This document shows positions 27,454 to 37,576 of a stretch of DNA of 64,000 nucleotides, piece after piece (position 1 is the first letter of the stretch; each line of letters starts with the position of its first letter). The notes beneath the pieces are model-generated. The model was not told where the DNA came from and searched no databases. It saw nothing but the letters and a program-made list of their open reading frames with translations. The translations under genes were made by a program, and so were the position numbers. Source of the stretch: Psychromonas sp. SP041 (lineage in GTDB: Bacteria; Pseudomonadota; Gammaproteobacteria; Enterobacterales; Psychromonadaceae). Location: assembly GCF_000470315.2 (NCBI RefSeq), contig NZ_CBRF02000002.1:1-64000 (forward strand), given 5' to 3'.

Positions 27454-27489
27454 GCCTTAACTATCAAACAGGTAGTTAAGGCTTTTTTT
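27454..27489. terminator. Bidirectional terminator between DUF3332 and purU
   Basis: GCCTTAACTA pairs with TAGTTAAGGC around a nine- to ten-base loop, flanked by A- and T-runs. It suits both the DUF3332 gene and the convergent purU. Confidence 0.88.
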
Positions 27490-27533
27490 GGTTTAAAAAT
27501 CGTTCTAACAAGGACCTAAAAACGATTTAAAAA

Positions 27534-28373
27534 CTATTTAAAAACAACAGTACGATTAGCGTAAACAAATACTTTGTCATCTAGTACTTGTTGCAAGGCA
27601 CGACTTAATACTGATTTTTCAACATCTCTACCTGCTTTAGCTAATGCTTCTGCATTATAAGCATGGTCAATATGAGCGACATCTTGAGTAATGATTGGAC
27701 CTTCATCTAAGTCATTATTCACAAAGTGGGCGGTTGCACCAATAATTTTAACTCCGCGATCAAATGCTTGCTGGTAAGGCTTAGCACCGATAAAAGCAGG
27801 TAAAAATGAATGATGGATATTGATCAGTTTATTTGAATAAGCTTCAACAAATTTTGGCGTTAAAATACGCATATACTTCGCTAAAATAACGTAGTCTGGC
27901 GTGTAAGGTGCAATCGCTTCTAATACTTTATCTTCATGCTCTTCACGTGTTAGCCCTTCATGGCTTACTGTGTGGTAAGGAATATTGAATTTAGTGACTA
28001 AATCTTCTAATGCATCGTAATTGCCAATAACTGCTGCAATTTCTACATCAATCCCGCCATACGTACTCTTCATTAAAATATCACCAAGACAGTGTGCTTC
28101 TTTAGTGACTAAAATGACAATACGTTTACGTGTTGTTGCATTAATAAGAGCGCGTGAAGAACCTTTTGGTAAATTTAAATCTAAATCGGCCAATAAAGTG
28201 TGGTCATTAAAAATACCTTCAATTTCTGTACGCATGAAAAAACGATTATATTGATGATCAACAAATTCATTATTTTTAACGATGTTCAATTGGTGCTTTT
28301 GACAGATATTAGTAATTTGTGCAATTAACCCTTTTGCATCAGGGCAATTTGTTAGTAGTGTTTTCTTTTCCAT
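27534..28373 (-). CDS. purU: Formyltetrahydrofolate deformylase PurU
   Basis: 279 residues. It hydrolyses 10-formyl-THF to formate and THF, feeding PurT and balancing one-carbon units. An N-terminal ACT domain (about 5-85, CPDAKGLIAQITNICQKH) precedes the formyltransferase-type catalytic domain with YMRILTPKFV, INIHHSFLPAFIGAKPY and DEGPIITQDV (catalytic Asn, His, Asp). The start at 28373 gives the usual length; the longer open frame adds 49 residues overlapping ychJ. ychJ lies 28 bases upstream, as in E. coli. Confidence 0.95.
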   Translation of the reverse strand: MEKKTLLTNCPDAKGLIAQITNICQKHQLNIVKNNEFVDHQYNRFFMRTEIEGIFNDHTLLADLDLNLPKGSSRALINATTRKRIVILVTKEAHCLGDILMKSTYGGIDVEIAAVIGNYDALEDLVTKFNIPYHTVSHEGLTREEHEDKVLEAIAPYTPDYVILAKYMRILTPKFVEAYSNKLINIHHSFLPAFIGAKPYQQAFDRGVKIIGATAHFVNNDLDEGPIITQDVAHIDHAYNAEALAKAGRDVEKSVLSRALQQVLDDKVFVYANRTVVFK

Positions 28374-28401
28374 TATTTTCTCTATTGATTCGATTCTACT
28401 G

Positions 28402-28866
28402 TTAAGCACAGCATTTTTTATATTTCTTTCCACTGCCACAGGGGCAAGTATCATTGCGCTGTATCTTACCTGATTTTTCACCAGGATAAAAAGTCCCATC
28501 ACAATAAAGCCATTGATCATGCTCTTTCACAAAGTGAGAAAGCTCATGATGACAATGCAGTTGATCTTCAAATAAATACCAAGCTTTGAATTCCACAGTG
28601 CCTTTATTTAATCCATCATTAGAATGAACAATCTCTAAGTTTTTCCAATCTAATGATTTTTCTGAGAGTTGCTCAATAGTTAAATCGTTACGAAAGTTGG
28701 GATGGTAAGTAGAAAATAAGTATTCACCTAATTGCAAACAAAAAGCACTGAATCGAGAACGCATTAATTGTTCACAAGTATCTGGTTTTTGCTGTAATTG
28801 ATGAAAAGGCTGACAACATTGTTGGTATGCTTGACCACTTTTACATAAACAATTATTTGTATTCAT
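28402..28866 (-). CDS. ychJ: YchJ family protein with SEC-C motifs (UPF0225)
   Basis: 154 residues. Two SEC-C zinc-binding motifs bracket a central NTF2-like domain: CLCKSGQAYQQCCQPFH at the start and CPCGSGKKYKKCC at the end. RSRFSAFCLQLGEYL begins the middle domain. The molecular role is unknown. The pair ychJ-purU is conserved, and both probably form one transcript. A terminator from asnB lies upstream. Confidence 0.93.
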   Translation of the reverse strand: MNTNNCLCKSGQAYQQCCQPFHQLQQKPDTCEQLMRSRFSAFCLQLGEYLFSTYHPNFRNDLTIEQLSEKSLDWKNLEIVHSNDGLNKGTVEFKAWYLFEDQLHCHHELSHFVKEHDQWLYCDGTFYPGEKSGKIQRNDTCPCGSGKKYKKCCA

Positions 28867-28903
28867 TTTCTTACTTCCATAAAAATCTATAAAAAAAGGG
28901 TAT

Positions 28904-28928
28904 AAAAAAAGCGCTCAGAGAGCGCTTT
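28904..28928 (-). terminator. Intrinsic terminator of asnB
   Basis: On the - strand AAAGCGCTC pairs with GAGCGCTTT around a short loop, followed by a T-run. It lies 24 bases past the asnB stop. Confidence 0.88.
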
Positions 28929-28951
28929 ATAGTATCAGTTAATCATGAAAC

Positions 28952-30622
28952 TTATTTTTGCGCGTAAGCATCGTTATGAATGCCAGCTGCACGACCCGAT
29001 GGGTCAGCATTGTTTTGGAAACTTGCGTCCCATGCTAATGCTTCAACTGTTGAACAAGCAACAGATTTACCATGAGGAACACATTCTGCTGCACTATCAA
29101 GTGGGAAGTGGCCTTCAAAAATACTACGGTAGAAGTAAGCTTCTTTCGTATCTGGTGTATTAATTGGGAATTTGAATTCCGCACTCTCAAGTTGTAGATC
29201 AGTTACTTGTGTTTCAATATGCGCTTTTAGCGTATCAATCCAGTTGTAACCAACACCATCAGAGAATTGCTCTTTTTGACGCCATAAAACTTCTGGTAAC
29301 AATTGACCATCAAATGCTTCACGTAAGATGTTTTTCTCAATTTTGCCATCTTTGATCATTTTAAGTTCAGGGTTAGTACGCATTGCTACGTCTAAGAACT
29401 CTTTGTCTAAGAATGGTACACGCGCTTCGATACCCCAAGCAGCCATTGATTTGTTAGCACGTAAACAGTCAAACATGTGTAGTTTGCTTAGTTTACGGTT
29501 TAGCTCTTCATGGAACTCTTTAGCATTGGGTGCTTTATGGAAGTATAAGTAACCACCGAATATTTCATCAGCGCCTTCACCTGACAGTACCATTTTGATA
29601 CCCATCGCTTTAATCTTACGCGCCATTAAGTACATTGGCGTAGAAGCACGAATAGTCGTTACATCATAAGTTTCTAAATGATAGATAACTTCTTTAAGCG
29701 CATCGATACCGTTTTGTACAGTAAAGATAATAGGGTGGTGAACGGTACCTAATTCATTAGCCACTTTTTGTGCAGCAGCTAAATCTGGTGAACCTTCAAG
29801 ACCAACAGAGAATGAATGTAGTTGTGGCCACCAAGCGCCAGTCTCATCATTATCTTCGATACGTTGCTTAGCAAACTTTTGAGTGATTGCTGAAATAACA
29901 GATGAATCTAAACCACCTGATAATAATACACCGTAAGGTACATCACACATTAGTTGGCGTTTTACCGCTGCTTCTAATGCTTCGCCAATTTCAGCTGCAC
30001 TGCCGCCATTGTCTTTAACAGCATCAAATTCCATCCAATCACGCGTGTAGTATTTAGTTAACTCGCCGATTTCACTATCTAAGTAATGCCCTGGTGGGAA
30101 CTCAGATACTTTTGAACAAATAGGTGTTAATGCTTTCATTTCAGACGCAACATAGTAGTTACCATGCTCATCCCAACCTTGATACAGTGGGATAATACCC
30201 ATGTGATCACGGCCGATTAAGTATTTACCTTTTTCTTCGTCGTATAAGCAGAAAGCAAAGATGCCGTTTAGGTCGTCTAAAAAGGCATTACCTTTTTCTT
30301 CGTATAAACCAAGAATGATTTCGCAATCAGATTTAGTTTTAAACTGATAACCACACGTTAGCTCTTTCGCTAATTCTTTGTGATTGTAGATTTCACCATT
30401 TACAGCAAGTATGTGTGTATTATTTTGATTGTATAAAGGCTGTGCACCTGTATTCACGTCAACGATAGAAAGACGTTCATGAACAAGGATCGCTTTATCA
30501 GAAGAATAAACGCCAGACCAATCTGGGCCGCGATGACGAAGCAGTTTTGACATTTCAATTGCTTGTTGGCGCAATGCGATAGGATCGCTTTTAATGTCGA
30601 GCACACCAAAAATAGAACACAT
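28952..30622 (-). CDS. asnB: Asparagine synthetase B, glutamine-hydrolysing
   Basis: 556 residues, standard length. Ntn-type glutaminase domain with nucleophile Cys2 (MCSIFGV) and RHRGPDWSG, NGEIYNH. The synthetase domain has PP-loop LLSGGLDSSV (about 233-242) and SGEGADEIFGGY. It makes asparagine from aspartate, ATP and glutamine. It is a monocistronic gene with its own terminator, preceded by a 207-base gap. Confidence 0.97.
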   Translation of the reverse strand: MCSIFGVLDIKSDPIALRQQAIEMSKLLRHRGPDWSGVYSSDKAILVHERLSIVDVNTGAQPLYNQNNTHILAVNGEIYNHKELAKELTCGYQFKTKSDCEIILGLYEEKGNAFLDDLNGIFAFCLYDEEKGKYLIGRDHMGIIPLYQGWDEHGNYYVASEMKALTPICSKVSEFPPGHYLDSEIGELTKYYTRDWMEFDAVKDNGGSAAEIGEALEAAVKRQLMCDVPYGVLLSGGLDSSVISAITQKFAKQRIEDNDETGAWWPQLHSFSVGLEGSPDLAAAQKVANELGTVHHPIIFTVQNGIDALKEVIYHLETYDVTTIRASTPMYLMARKIKAMGIKMVLSGEGADEIFGGYLYFHKAPNAKEFHEELNRKLSKLHMFDCLRANKSMAAWGIEARVPFLDKEFLDVAMRTNPELKMIKDGKIEKNILREAFDGQLLPEVLWRQKEQFSDGVGYNWIDTLKAHIETQVTDLQLESAEFKFPINTPDTKEAYFYRSIFEGHFPLDSAAECVPHGKSVACSTVEALAWDASFQNNADPSGRAAGIHNDAYAQK

Positions 30623-30829
30623 AGGGTTACCTTTTTTATTGTAAACGGATAGTAAAGTTACCCGTTACTTCTTGAATTACTTTTAAGCACAAGTTTATTA
30701 ACTGACGTGCTTCGTGATCAAACTAGATCAACATATTGAGAGATATGATTTTTGCAGAATAAGCATCAAAAGTCACACGAAATCAGTACAATTTTTTAAC
30801 AAAAATCACTGATGTATTGATATTTCTCT

Positions 30830-32446
30830 TTATAAGTCCATTTTCTGTGGACTTTTACCTAAAATCGCTTGGAAATCTGTCCATACATGGCGAGCAAAAC
30901 CTGCACCGGCTTCTTCGTACATATTAAATACTAAGTTAACACCTAGAGCATTTAACTCTTGTTCATCGGTTTTGTAATGAGCAAGCGCTGCAACTTTGAA
31001 ACTGCAGTTTTTAATATTGTTTAATTGTTCTGCCGCATAACGGTTACCATTATGGTCCGGCATTGCGAGTAGGATAAGCTTAATATTATTAGTGAGCTGT
31101 AATTTAGTCCAAAAGTCAGAGTCGAGTGCATCACCTGTGATCACTCGTCTTCCTACTTCTCTATGCTGTAATGTTGTTAGATGGTTATAATCAATGCCCA
31201 TTACTTTTTCACCATAGGTCGTTTTTAACGCATCATAAGCCCCTACGCCAATTCGACCCATCCCCATTACTAATATTTGAGCATCACCCACACGAACAGG
31301 TCGGTCATCTAAGTGTAAGCGCGTTGCTTGATAACGCTTAAGTGCGATTCGATAGTGGTCGTAAATAGCATCTGCATATTTATTTAATAGAGCGGCAATG
31401 ATAAAACTTAATGAAACAGCGATAGCGGTAATGATTAACCAGTCTCTTGTTAACCAACCTTTATGAGTGGCGAGTGAAGCAACAATTAATCCAAATTCGC
31501 TATAATTTGCTAAACTAAAAGCGGCAAATAAAGAAGTACGTGAGCGCAATTTAAATTTACTGAGGGTTAAAAAATAAAGAGCAATTTTACCAAAGAGCAA
31601 TACTAATAAGACAGCTGCAATCATTAAATGGTCGACATTAGGTAAGCCACCAAAACCTATATTTAAAAAGAAGCAGACTAAAAATAGCTCCTTTAAATTA
31701 AATAATGAGCGTGCCATTTCTTTTGCGCTTGGGTGTCCTGCCAATAACATACCCGCTATTAACGCCCCTAAATCAGCTTTCATGCCAACACTTTCAAATA
31801 AACCTGCACCGACGACTAGCGCTAAAAAGAAACCATATAAAACGAGTAGCTCTCCATGTCCTGCTTTGTCTAATAATTTATATAACAGCGGCCTAATCAA
31901 GGGAAGGGCAATTAAACCGATGGCCCAAATAGACGGTATTTTACCAACTGAAATAGTTAAAAATAATACAGCGAAAATATCTTGCATGATCAGTATGCCG
32001 ATCGCAATACGCCCATAAAGAGAGTTTGCTTCACTCTTGTCTTCTAATATTTTGACTGCAAATACGGTACTGGAAAAGCTTAAAGCAAAGGAGATAAGTA
32101 CAATGCCGAAAATATCTAAACCTGCAAAAAGAGACACACCAAGCTGCTTGATAACAAATAAAATAGCGGTATAGAAAATGAGGCTCGCAATCAGGTGGAT
32201 ACTTGCACCGCCCCATACTTCAGACTTGAAGAGGGTCCGTATATCTAGTTTTAGGCCGATTGAAAATAATAGTAAAGTAACACCCAAATTAGCTAACGTG
32301 ACAAGATTATCGGTTGATTCAAAGCCAATAAAGTTAAGGGTAAAGCCTGCCAATAAAAAACCAACCATAGGAGGGAGGCCAGTTAAATTGATCAGCATAC
32401 CAAAGGTAAATGCAACGCCTATAAAAAGTAATATTATGCTATCCAT
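30830..32446 (-). CDS. CPA2 monovalent cation:proton antiporter with TrkA-N domain (KefB/YbaL-like)
   Basis: 538 residues. About 12 membrane segments in residues 1-370 with LPPMVGFLLAGF and the ion-path region KADLGALIAGMLLAGHP. A cytosolic Rossmann nucleotide-binding domain (RCK/TrkA-N) follows at about 385-500 (LVMGMGRIGVGAYDAL). It exchanges K+ or Na+ for protons. The RCK part is shorter than in KefB/KefC and lacks the C-terminal TrkA-C, and no KefG/F partner adjoins, so glutathione gating is not implied. Confidence 0.9.
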   Translation of the reverse strand: MDSIILLFIGVAFTFGMLINLTGLPPMVGFLLAGFTLNFIGFESTDNLVTLANLGVTLLLFSIGLKLDIRTLFKSEVWGGASIHLIASLIFYTAILFVIKQLGVSLFAGLDIFGIVLISFALSFSSTVFAVKILEDKSEANSLYGRIAIGILIMQDIFAVLFLTISVGKIPSIWAIGLIALPLIRPLLYKLLDKAGHGELLVLYGFFLALVVGAGLFESVGMKADLGALIAGMLLAGHPSAKEMARSLFNLKELFLVCFFLNIGFGGLPNVDHLMIAAVLLVLLFGKIALYFLTLSKFKLRSRTSLFAAFSLANYSEFGLIVASLATHKGWLTRDWLIITAIAVSLSFIIAALLNKYADAIYDHYRIALKRYQATRLHLDDRPVRVGDAQILVMGMGRIGVGAYDALKTTYGEKVMGIDYNHLTTLQHREVGRRVITGDALDSDFWTKLQLTNNIKLILLAMPDHNGNRYAAEQLNNIKNCSFKVAALAHYKTDEQELNALGVNLVFNMYEEAGAGFARHVWTDFQAILGKSPQKMDL

Positions 32447-32781
32447 GAATTCACTTATTTGAATGTTTAATGGTTTGTCGGTGGTTCATTATGTTGTAAG
32501 TTTTTGTATTCTATCATTTTCCAAGAATGAGGTTTTAATATTTAGTTTATTCATCAACTTAAGGTGTACTCGCTTAATGTTATTGAGGTACGGGGGTCAC
32601 CATCAAGAAATAAATATATAACAATGAGGGGAATGCAAAAGTGGTGATTTTAGAGGGTCGATACAATGTGACAATCACTATCTTTAGTAAGCTAGGAATA
32701 AAGATGAACAAGTTAATAAGCCTCTGGTGCAATGTCGGCTTATTAACTTAATGGTGTTTTTTGTTAGTGCTTTATTCGTGT
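32447..32781. other. Intergenic region without recognised elements
   Basis: 335 bases holding the antiporter promoter region and the 3' end of the Sel1 gene. I see a weak hairpin (AATAAGCC...GGCTTATT near 32714-32745) that may be a terminator for the Sel1-repeat gene, but no gene. Confidence 0.5.
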
Positions 32782-34401
32782 TTATTGGAAAAACTCTGCC
32801 TGGGAGTATTCCACAAACGTTGTAGTATCAGGCCAAAGACGGAAAACGCGCAAGATAATATTATCTGCTAATCGCCATTGAAAGCTAGCTTCGCCTTGCA
32901 ACTGGTTACCTTGTGAATAACTCGGTTGGCCATAAGTCTCTACCAATTTATCTTTAACCGTTATTATCAAAGATGGATTATTTCGACCTACAAAAGTATA
33001 CGTTGCTTGCGTAAATTCATTATCTTCAGTGTAACGAATTGCTAACTCACTAGAGCCTTTTGTCATTGCTGCGGTGAAGTATGTATCGGTTGTTGAATCA
33101 TCGTCTTCAGAGATGACTTTGATTTTCTGTAATTTTATTTTTTCTCTTAATAATTCTCGGTTGGCACAACTTATTTTTTCATTGAATAAAAGAGTCGTTG
33201 CTGTTTTCAAGCATTTAGCATGTGTTACTAATTTAAATAAACGTTTTTTTGCCCATTTCTGCGGTGATTGTTGATATAGCAAAACGGCCGCTTTTTTATC
33301 TACTTTAGTAAAGATGCCGTTTTCATAAAAGTACGCCAATTTAGCATGGGCTAAAGGGTAGTTTAATGAAGAAGCATATTGATAGTTTTTAAAGGCTTTT
33401 TGTAAATTGGGAGATATATTATGCTTAAACTCAGTTGTACCATTTTCATAAATTTGAGCGAGTATATAATAAGCCTCTGCATGATCACGACGCGATGCTT
33501 GTGTGTACCAATCAATCGCGCGTTGAATGCTTTTGGTCGTACCTGTTCCCGTTTCTGATAAATGACCCAATTGGAATTGGGCATCAGTATTACCTTTCAA
33601 AGCGGCGAGACGATACCAAGAAATCGCTTTTTTATAATCGATGTCACCTGCATTTCCTGACTCATAAATCTGACCTAGTTTATAAGCGGCTTGCGAGAAA
33701 TTATTATTAGCTGATTGGTTATAAAGTTGAATAGCTTTGTCGTAATTTTGCTCTTCACCTAAACCATTTTCATACATGTAGGCAAGCTGATATTGAGCTA
33801 GCGGGTTGTCTTGATTCGCGGCAGATTGATACCAATAAAATGCTTTTTTATAATCTATTTCAAGCGCTTCACCTAATTGATATATATTGCCTAAATCTAT
33901 TTGTGCATTAACATGACCTTGTTCGGCCGCTTTTTGATACCATATAATGCTTTTTTTATTATCTTTTTTGGTGCCAATTCCATACTGGTAATAATTGCCA
34001 ACTTGATATTGAGATGTTGCATCACCTTGTTTTGCGGCTAGGAGGTAATAGTCTAAGGCTTTATTACTATCTTGTTCAACACCTGTTCCTTTTTCATGCA
34101 AAGTTGCAAGAACATATTGTGCAGCTTTGTATTCTTGTTTTGCTGATTTCAAATACCAATAAATAGCTTTTTTTAAATCCTTTTTAACACCTTGACCACT
34201 TTCATACATCCATCCGACAGTATATTGCGCAGGTGCATCACCTTTTTCTGCCAGAGGAACCCATATTTTAACGGCTTTTTTAAAATCGCCAGAGTGAGCT
34301 GCTTCGTAGCCTTCCGAAAATTTCGCTTGTGCTAGTAAGCCCCCAGAAAAAAGGGTGGTGATTGTAAATGCAATAAATACGTTATAAATTTTTTGCTTCA
34401 T
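32782..34401 (-). CDS. Exported Sel1/TPR repeat protein
   Basis: 539 residues. A signal peptide (about 1-26, ending LLAQA) is followed by about ten 36-residue Sel1 repeats, recognisable by AQYxxGxxYExGxG...KAxxWYxxAAxQG. The C-terminal 150 residues form a separate domain with cysteines and a beta-rich end. Sel1 arrays are scaffolds for protein binding in the periplasm or outer membrane. I prefer ATG 34401, which gives a clean signal peptide, over the upstream ATG at 34419. It lies downstream of the yfaE gene on the same strand but 186 bases away. Confidence 0.88.
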   Translation of the reverse strand: MKQKIYNVFIAFTITTLFSGGLLAQAKFSEGYEAAHSGDFKKAVKIWVPLAEKGDAPAQYTVGWMYESGQGVKKDLKKAIYWYLKSAKQEYKAAQYVLATLHEKGTGVEQDSNKALDYYLLAAKQGDATSQYQVGNYYQYGIGTKKDNKKSIIWYQKAAEQGHVNAQIDLGNIYQLGEALEIDYKKAFYWYQSAANQDNPLAQYQLAYMYENGLGEEQNYDKAIQLYNQSANNNFSQAAYKLGQIYESGNAGDIDYKKAISWYRLAALKGNTDAQFQLGHLSETGTGTTKSIQRAIDWYTQASRRDHAEAYYILAQIYENGTTEFKHNISPNLQKAFKNYQYASSLNYPLAHAKLAYFYENGIFTKVDKKAAVLLYQQSPQKWAKKRLFKLVTHAKCLKTATTLLFNEKISCANRELLREKIKLQKIKVISEDDDSTTDTYFTAAMTKGSSELAIRYTEDNEFTQATYTFVGRNNPSLIITVKDKLVETYGQPSYSQGNQLQGEASFQWRLADNIILRVFRLWPDTTTFVEYSQAEFFQ

Positions 34402-34587
34402 GCAAACACTAAATTCCATGTGATAAAAAAATGATATTATTTATTATGCCATTAGATAGTAATTAAAGCAGGTTTAAATTGCTTATATTGATATATAAAT
34501 CGCTTTATAGAGTCTTTTGGTCATAAAGTTATCAATTTTAAATGTGGATGTATTTGACTTAAATTTGGCGGGTAATGAATCGAGTAT

Positions 34588-34839
34588 TTATAGACTTTTA
34601 ATTATGATATTTTTTTCACTTTTACTACAGCAAAGTAAAATTTCACCTTCTTTTAAATAAGCCATTGGAAAGCTGCTGTAATTGACATCGCCAGAGACTA
34701 GAATTGAACGGCAAGCGCCACAATGTCCATCTCGGCAATGAAATTCGACAGACACTGCTTGAGATTCTAAGTTCTCAAGCAGTGTCTTATCTGCATCTAA
34801 TGTATATTGTTGTTCGTTGTAAATGAGTTTAGATGACAT
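34588..34839 (-). CDS. yfaE: 2Fe-2S ferredoxin YfaE, ribonucleotide reductase maintenance
   Basis: 83 residues. Plant-type ferredoxin with cysteine pattern CRDGHCGACRS and a last Cys in LLCCSK. YfaE reduces and rebuilds the diferric-tyrosyl cofactor of NrdB. It starts 14 bases after the nrdB stop and is surely in the same operon. Confidence 0.95.
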   Translation of the reverse strand: MSSKLIYNEQQYTLDADKTLLENLESQAVSVEFHCRDGHCGACRSILVSGDVNYSSFPMAYLKEGEILLCCSKSEKNIIIKSL

Positions 34840-34853
34840 TATTTTCTGTACGC

Positions 34854-35999
34854 TTATAGTTCAAATGTACTTAGGTCTTCACTGTCGACGGTACTGTTAA
34901 TTTGACCGACTAAGTAAGAACTAATTTCAGCTTCTTGAGGTGCTACTTGTACATTGTCGCTCACTAACCAATGGTTAATCCATGGAATTGGGTTAGTTTT
35001 AACTTCAAAAGGGGCTTCGTAACCAATTGCTTGCATACGTTGATTCGCAATGTACTCAACATACTGACATAGAATTTCTTCATTTAAGCCGATCATTGAA
35101 CCATCTTTAAATAGGTATTGAGCCCATTCTTTTTCTTGCTCAGCCGCTTTTAAGAAAATAGCTTTACCTTCAGCAAAACATTCTAATGCAATCTCTGCCA
35201 TTTCAGGATCATCTTTACCATCAGCCCAGATATTTAACATTTGTTGCGTTGAGTTCAAATGTAAGGCTTCATCACGTGCAATTAACTTGATGATCTTAGC
35301 ATTGCCTTCTAATAAATCGCGCTCTGCAAATGCAAATGAACAAGCAAATGATACATAAAAGCGTATTGCTTCTAGTGCATTAGTTGAACAAATACAAAGG
35401 TAGAGTTTCTTTTTAATATCACGCAATGTTAAGGCTTCAGTTTCACCTTGAATATTAACGTATTTAATATCAGTTTGTTCAAAGCCGTGTAGTTGCATGA
35501 ATTGCACAGCATGAATTAGCTCGTCGTAATAATAAGAAATATCAACAGCACGTTTTTGGATTTCGTCATTATTTACGATATCTTCAAACACTTCATTCGG
35601 GTCTGTGAATAAGTTACGTAAAATATGCGTGTAACTACGACTATGGATAGTCTCAGAGAATGCCCATGTTTCAATCCATGTTTCTAATTCTGGTAGTGAA
35701 ACAATAGGGAGTAGTGCAACATTTGGGCTACGTCCTTGAATCGAATCTAACAATGTTTGATATTTTAGATTAGAAATAAAAATGTGTTGCTCATGATCTG
35801 GCAAATTTAAGAAATCGATACGATCACGACTCACATCGATTTCTTCTGGGCGCCAGAAGAAACTTAACTGTTTTTCGATTAATTTTTCAAATACTTCGAA
35901 TTTTTGTTGGTCGTAACGAGCCACGTTAACAGGATTGCCAAAGAACATTGGTTCTTTCATAGCGTCATTGGAAAGGGTAGAGAAAGTTGTGTAAGCCAT
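34854..35999 (-). CDS. nrdB: Ribonucleoside-diphosphate reductase class Ia, beta subunit NrdB
   Basis: 381 residues. It carries the diferric-tyrosyl radical. The radical tyrosine is Tyr123 in [10 protein letters not shown]. Iron ligands are visible in [20 protein letters not shown] and ARDEALHL. I placed the start at 35999 (GGAGAG upstream); the longer open frame adds 20 residues. It pairs with yfaE downstream. Its usual partner nrdA is not adjacent: about 8.7 kb of other genes lie between, so nrdB must have its own promoter or read-through from that block. Confidence 0.96.
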   Translation of the reverse strand: MAYTTFSTLSNDAMKEPMFFGNPVNVARYDQQKFEVFEKLIEKQLSFFWRPEEIDVSRDRIDFLNLPDHEQHIFISNLKYQTLLDSIQGRSPNVALLPIVSLPELETWIETWAFSETIHSRSYTHILRNLFTDPNEVFEDIVNNDEIQKRAVDISYYYDELIHAVQFMQLHGFEQTDIKYVNIQGETEALTLRDIKKKLYLCICSTNALEAIRFYVSFACSFAFAERDLLEGNAKIIKLIARDEALHLNSTQQMLNIWADGKDDPEMAEIALECFAEGKAIFLKAAEQEKEWAQYLFKDGSMIGLNEEILCQYVEYIANQRMQAIGYEAPFEVKTNPIPWINHWLVSDNVQVAPQEAEISSYLVGQINSTVDSEDLSTFEL

Positions 36000-36110
36000 G
36001 TGACTCTCCGTCAGAATTATAATGTTGCGTATACTAACAAGATAGTACGCTCGAATCACTTCTTTGTATCACTTTACCTTTTTTTTTATGGCAAAAAATA
36101 CTGGCTTAGC

Positions 36111-36917
36111 TTATTTTTTACGTTTAAAGGGCATGAACAGTAAGCCTAACAAATTTGCATTATCTTTTGCTGCTGGAAATTCTGTAATACCAATATCAAT
36201 TTCTAAATCTGGTTTCGTTGCTTCAGCTGAATAACTCCCAAATAATCTGTCCCACCAAATAACACTGAACCCATAATTCGAATTACTTTCTTTAAATAAT
36301 TGGCTGTGGTGTATGCGATGTAATATTTGTGTCATTAAAATTAAACGAGTAACCGCTTCAACTTTTTTGGGTAAACGAATATTGGCATGGTTAAACAACG
36401 CAAATCCATTTAACAACACTTCAAATAAAATAACGGCAAAGGCAGGAACGCCTAATAATATGACCGCGATGGCTTTGATGAAAATACTTGCGACTATCTC
36501 TAATGGATGAAAGCGCAAACCGGTACTGGCATCTACGTGAGTATCGGCATGATGTACTTTATGTAATTGCCATAATAAGGGGACTTTATGAAATAAACGA
36601 TGCTGCCAGTAAATGAGCATATCCAATAACAACAAACTTAATGTAATGGTTAACCAATAAGGTAAGTCGATGACATTAAATAACCCTAATTGAAGCTCTG
36701 TCACATAAAGAGCAAAACCTGTTAGGCCAAGTGGTAAGACTAATCTAGCGCTTAACCCAGAAAGAAAAACTAAGCCAAAGTTACCTATTAATCGTGTTTT
36801 TTGAGTAGGGGCTTGTGCATCTTTTCGTAATGGCCGCGCAGGAAAAAGTTGTTCTAATCCAAACATGACTATCAAGATAGTAAAAAAAATACTTAATCTT
36901 ACCAATGCGTCATCCAT
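36111..36917 (-). CDS. Sterol desaturase/fatty acid hydroxylase family membrane protein
   Basis: 268 residues, four to five membrane segments. The diiron histidine boxes are present: HRLFH (about 105), HKVHHAD (about 119) and RIHHSQL (about 203). The family includes sterol C4/C5 oxidases and bacterial alkylglycerol-monooxygenase-like or carotenoid hydroxylases, which act on membrane lipids. The start codon is one base from the stop of the CDP-alcohol transferase gene, so both are translationally linked. The substrate is probably a lipid made or used by the cluster. Confidence 0.88.
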   Translation of the reverse strand: MDDALVRLSIFFTILIVMFGLEQLFPARPLRKDAQAPTQKTRLIGNFGLVFLSGLSARLVLPLGLTGFALYVTELQLGLFNVIDLPYWLTITLSLLLLDMLIYWQHRLFHKVPLLWQLHKVHHADTHVDASTGLRFHPLEIVASIFIKAIAVILLGVPAFAVILFEVLLNGFALFNHANIRLPKKVEAVTRLILMTQILHRIHHSQLFKESNSNYGFSVIWWDRLFGSYSAEATKPDLEIDIGITEFPAAKDNANLLGLLFMPFKRKK

Positions 36918-36918
36918 G

Positions 36919-37554
36919 CTATTTTTCTTCTGGTTTACTATTGTGTGACTTTAGTGTTTGGTAGCCGCCATGAAGACGAGTAAAAACAGTGATCGCTGCT
37001 AAAAAAGCAAAGCTATAAGCTAACTCAGGGAAGTAGGCTGGCCATAAACAAAAGGCGACAAAAAAGGCGATAGTTTCTGTGCCTTCAGTTAATCCATTTA
37101 AAAAATAAAAGCTTTTATTCGCAAACTGTGGTCTTGCTAAGTTTAGTTTTTCTGCTGGAATAGCAAAGGCTAAGAAGGTTGACCCTGTGCCAATAAAAAC
37201 CGATAACAAGACAACGGCAGGTAGAGCATTCGCTGCTGGGTTTGCTAAAGCAAAACCGACGGGGATTGCTGCATAAAATAGAAAGTCGACACAAATATCT
37301 AAATAACCGCCTGCACTACTACTGCTTTTTTGATGACGAGCTAATGCCCCATCTAAGCCATCTAAAACACGGTTCAGTATTATCATTATTAGTGCCGCAC
37401 CCCAAAGTTGTGCTGCTAATAAAGGTACTGCTAATAAGCCAATAACAAATCCTACTAAAGTGACTTGGTCTGGATGTATACCACGTTTATCTAACTGCTC
37501 CACCACAGGTGTTAAAATCGGTTTGATATACGGTGTGACAAATCTATCTAGCAT
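36919..37554 (-). CDS. ynjF: CDP-alcohol phosphatidyltransferase (YnjF-like)
   Basis: 211 residues, about six membrane segments. The CDP-OH-P motif DGALAR...G...D...D is intact in DGLDGALARHQKSSSSAGGY and then LDICVDF. It transfers a phosphatidyl-type group from a CDP-activated lipid to an alcohol. It follows the ABC genes in the same order as E. coli ynjD-(ynjE)-ynjF, with the rhodanese ynjE absent here. The product is not known. It is overlapped closely by the hydroxylase gene downstream. Confidence 0.88.
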   Translation of the reverse strand: MLDRFVTPYIKPILTPVVEQLDKRGIHPDQVTLVGFVIGLLAVPLLAAQLWGAALIMIILNRVLDGLDGALARHQKSSSSAGGYLDICVDFLFYAAIPVGFALANPAANALPAVVLLSVFIGTGSTFLAFAIPAEKLNLARPQFANKSFYFLNGLTEGTETIAFFVAFCLWPAYFPELAYSFAFLAAITVFTRLHGGYQTLKSHNSKPEEK

Positions 37555-37576
37555 GTCTTTTCCCTATTGTTCAGTG

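Noticed and set aside
36000-36110. NrdR box before nrdB
   Set aside because: ACTAACAAGATAGTAC is similar in part but one base short of the palindrome, so I do not claim it.
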